Source: Photobacterium obscurum
GTDB taxonomy: Bacteria; Pseudomonadota; Gammaproteobacteria; Enterobacterales; Vibrionaceae
Direction of reading: 5' to 3'
DNA: 64,000 nucleotides
Assembly: GCF_026191635.1 (NCBI RefSeq)
Contig: NZ_JAKRRW010000018.1
Location: 52,723-116,722 of the forward strand
The first letter of the stretch is position 1, and the number at the start of each line of letters is the position of its first letter. A program made the position numbers and the translations under genes. Shown here one piece after another: positions 63,329-64,000 of the stretch. A model generated the notes under the pieces. It was not told where the DNA came from. It ran no database searches and saw nothing but the letters and a program-made list of their open reading frames with translations.

Positions 63329-63466
63329 ATAGAAAATCCCGCCAAACCGAAACACGCTCATTTTGACGGCATCGATATTACTGCCGCACATTCAGCCGCA
63401 GTTACTCACCTTTCAGAGCAAGTAAATCATAAAGCCCAGGAACTCAAAGGAGTTGAGCAATTATGA
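63329..63466 (+). pseudogene. C-terminal remnant of an unidentified gene
   Basis: A frame open from 63269 reads HFDGIDITAAHSAAVTHL and SEQVNHKAQELKGVEQL before a TGA at 63464-63466. It has no ATG, GTG or TTG start in its coding-like part. The stop overlaps the next ATG in ATGA form, a layout typical of translational coupling. It therefore looks like the tail of a gene whose front was lost, or displaced by a frameshift. Exact left limit unknown. Confidence 0.4.
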
Positions 63467-63687
63467 CTACCGATAAGAAAAAGGAGCAAAATCGCAGGCG
63501 ACAACAACATCTACGTGATCGCAATAAGAAAATCGAAGTAAAAACAGAAAGCTCAGACGAAGTATGGCTTTATAACGGTGATCCGGCAAGATGTTTAGAC
63601 TGCTGTACAGCCGGAACCATCGAAAAAGACGGCAATATTGCCTGGTTTGAAGTTGATGAGGAGCACAAAAATGTACGAATACACTAA
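63463..63687 (+). CDS. small basic protein of unknown function
   Basis: 74 residues. The first 25 are strongly basic (TDKKKEQNRRRQQHLRDRNKK), the rest has CLDCC near 44-48 and an acidic end. The pattern of a basic tail and a small Cys-containing domain suggests nucleic-acid binding, but nothing specific. GGAG lies ten bases before the ATG, which overlaps the stop of the remnant before it. It overlaps the AlpA gene by 17 bases. Confidence 0.65.
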   Translation: MTTDKKKEQNRRRQQHLRDRNKKIEVKTESSDEVWLYNGDPARCLDCCTAGTIEKDGNIAWFEVDEEHKNVRIH

Positions 63688-63991
63688 CTACCCTACTGTT
63701 GATGTCTCTTACAGCTGTAAATCAGACATTTACGTGACACCGTCACAGTTAAAAACTGAAGAAGAACCAACACAATCAGAGTCAACTGTATCAACCTTAG
63801 ATGAACAGTCATCACCGCTATTGATCAGCCACCAAGAAGTATTGGAAATGTTCCAAGTTTCCAGCAAAGGCACCATCTACAAGTGGCGTAAGTCTCGTGG
63901 CTTTCCAGATCCAGTAACGATGATGCCGCTAAGGTGGTTACGCTCGGCGGTTGAAGAATGGAAAGTAAATGTTGGTGGTTGTGGGAGGTGA
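63671..63991 (+). CDS. AlpA-family DNA-binding protein
   Basis: 106 residues. The ATG at 63671 is used, with GAGGAG seven bases before it. An acidic N-terminal half of about 50 residues leads to an AlpA-type winged helix-turn-helix (LLISHQEVLEMFQVSSKGTI, KWRKSRGFPDPV, LRWLRSAVEEWKVN). AlpA proteins activate excision of integrated elements such as CP4-57, and relatives are found in many prophages and genomic islands. Position at the right edge, with coupled upstream genes, points to an integrated element continuing outside the window. Confidence 0.88.
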   Translation: MYEYTNYPTVDVSYSCKSDIYVTPSQLKTEEEPTQSESTVSTLDEQSSPLLISHQEVLEMFQVSSKGTIYKWRKSRGFPDPVTMMPLRWLRSAVEEWKVNVGGCGR

Positions 63992-64000
63992 AGAATAAGC

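Overview
The window comes from the chromosome of a marine gammaproteobacterium of the family Vibrionaceae, most likely Photobacterium or a close relative. This rests on protein types and gene order (a glutaredoxin-like gene between rlmL and uup, a ~1,600-residue NAD-glutamate dehydrogenase next to pepN, a DUF2835 gene), not on any database search. No rRNA, tRNA, CRISPR array or complete insertion sequence was seen.

Positions 1-29 kb are core genome, and the gene order largely matches Escherichia coli. On the minus strand, pepN, DUF2835, NAD-glutamate dehydrogenase, pyrD, zapC, rlmL, a glutaredoxin-like gene and uup (cut by the left edge) follow one another, with pncB divergent from pepN. The E. 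coli gene ycbX, expected between zapC and rlmL, is missing and about 1.2 kb of apparently non-coding DNA lies there. Next comes the conserved block prc-proQ-msrC facing letA-letB-rsmF (yebS-yebT-rsmF). An ABC exporter gene is inserted at its divergent centre, behind a good Fur-box match, so iron may control the exporter and perhaps the LetAB lipid-transport genes. A PurR operator matching all defined consensus positions lies upstream of pyrD.

Positions 29-54 kb form a mosaic of single genes, many concerned with the envelope, sensing or signalling. They are an FMN azoreductase, a MipA/OmpV-like outer-membrane protein with a second barrel-like half, a lytic transglycosylase, a CHRD protein, two tandem cold-shock proteins, a CPBP membrane protease, a chemoreceptor, a stand-alone AstA, an alkaline phosphatase lacking one metal-ligand aspartate, an orphan CheR, a half-length asparaginase-like protein, a DUF2459 lipoprotein, a sensor-propeller diguanylate cyclase, a PLP decarboxylase, a 1,355-residue multi-pass protein of unknown function, and an NnrU-family protein. 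Several hairpin-plus-T-run terminators separate them. One plus-strand terminator has no gene in front of it and may end a small RNA.

Positions 54.5-64 kb look like an AT-rich accessory region of short, mostly minus-strand genes: a metallophosphoesterase, two lipoproteins, small soluble proteins, an RDD membrane protein and a three-gene membrane protein / M15 endopeptidase / holin-like cassette. The cassette resembles a phage lysis module or a holin-endopeptidase secretion system. The right edge holds a gene remnant, a small basic protein and an AlpA-type regulator with coupled starts, which suggests the border of an integrated element continuing beyond the window.
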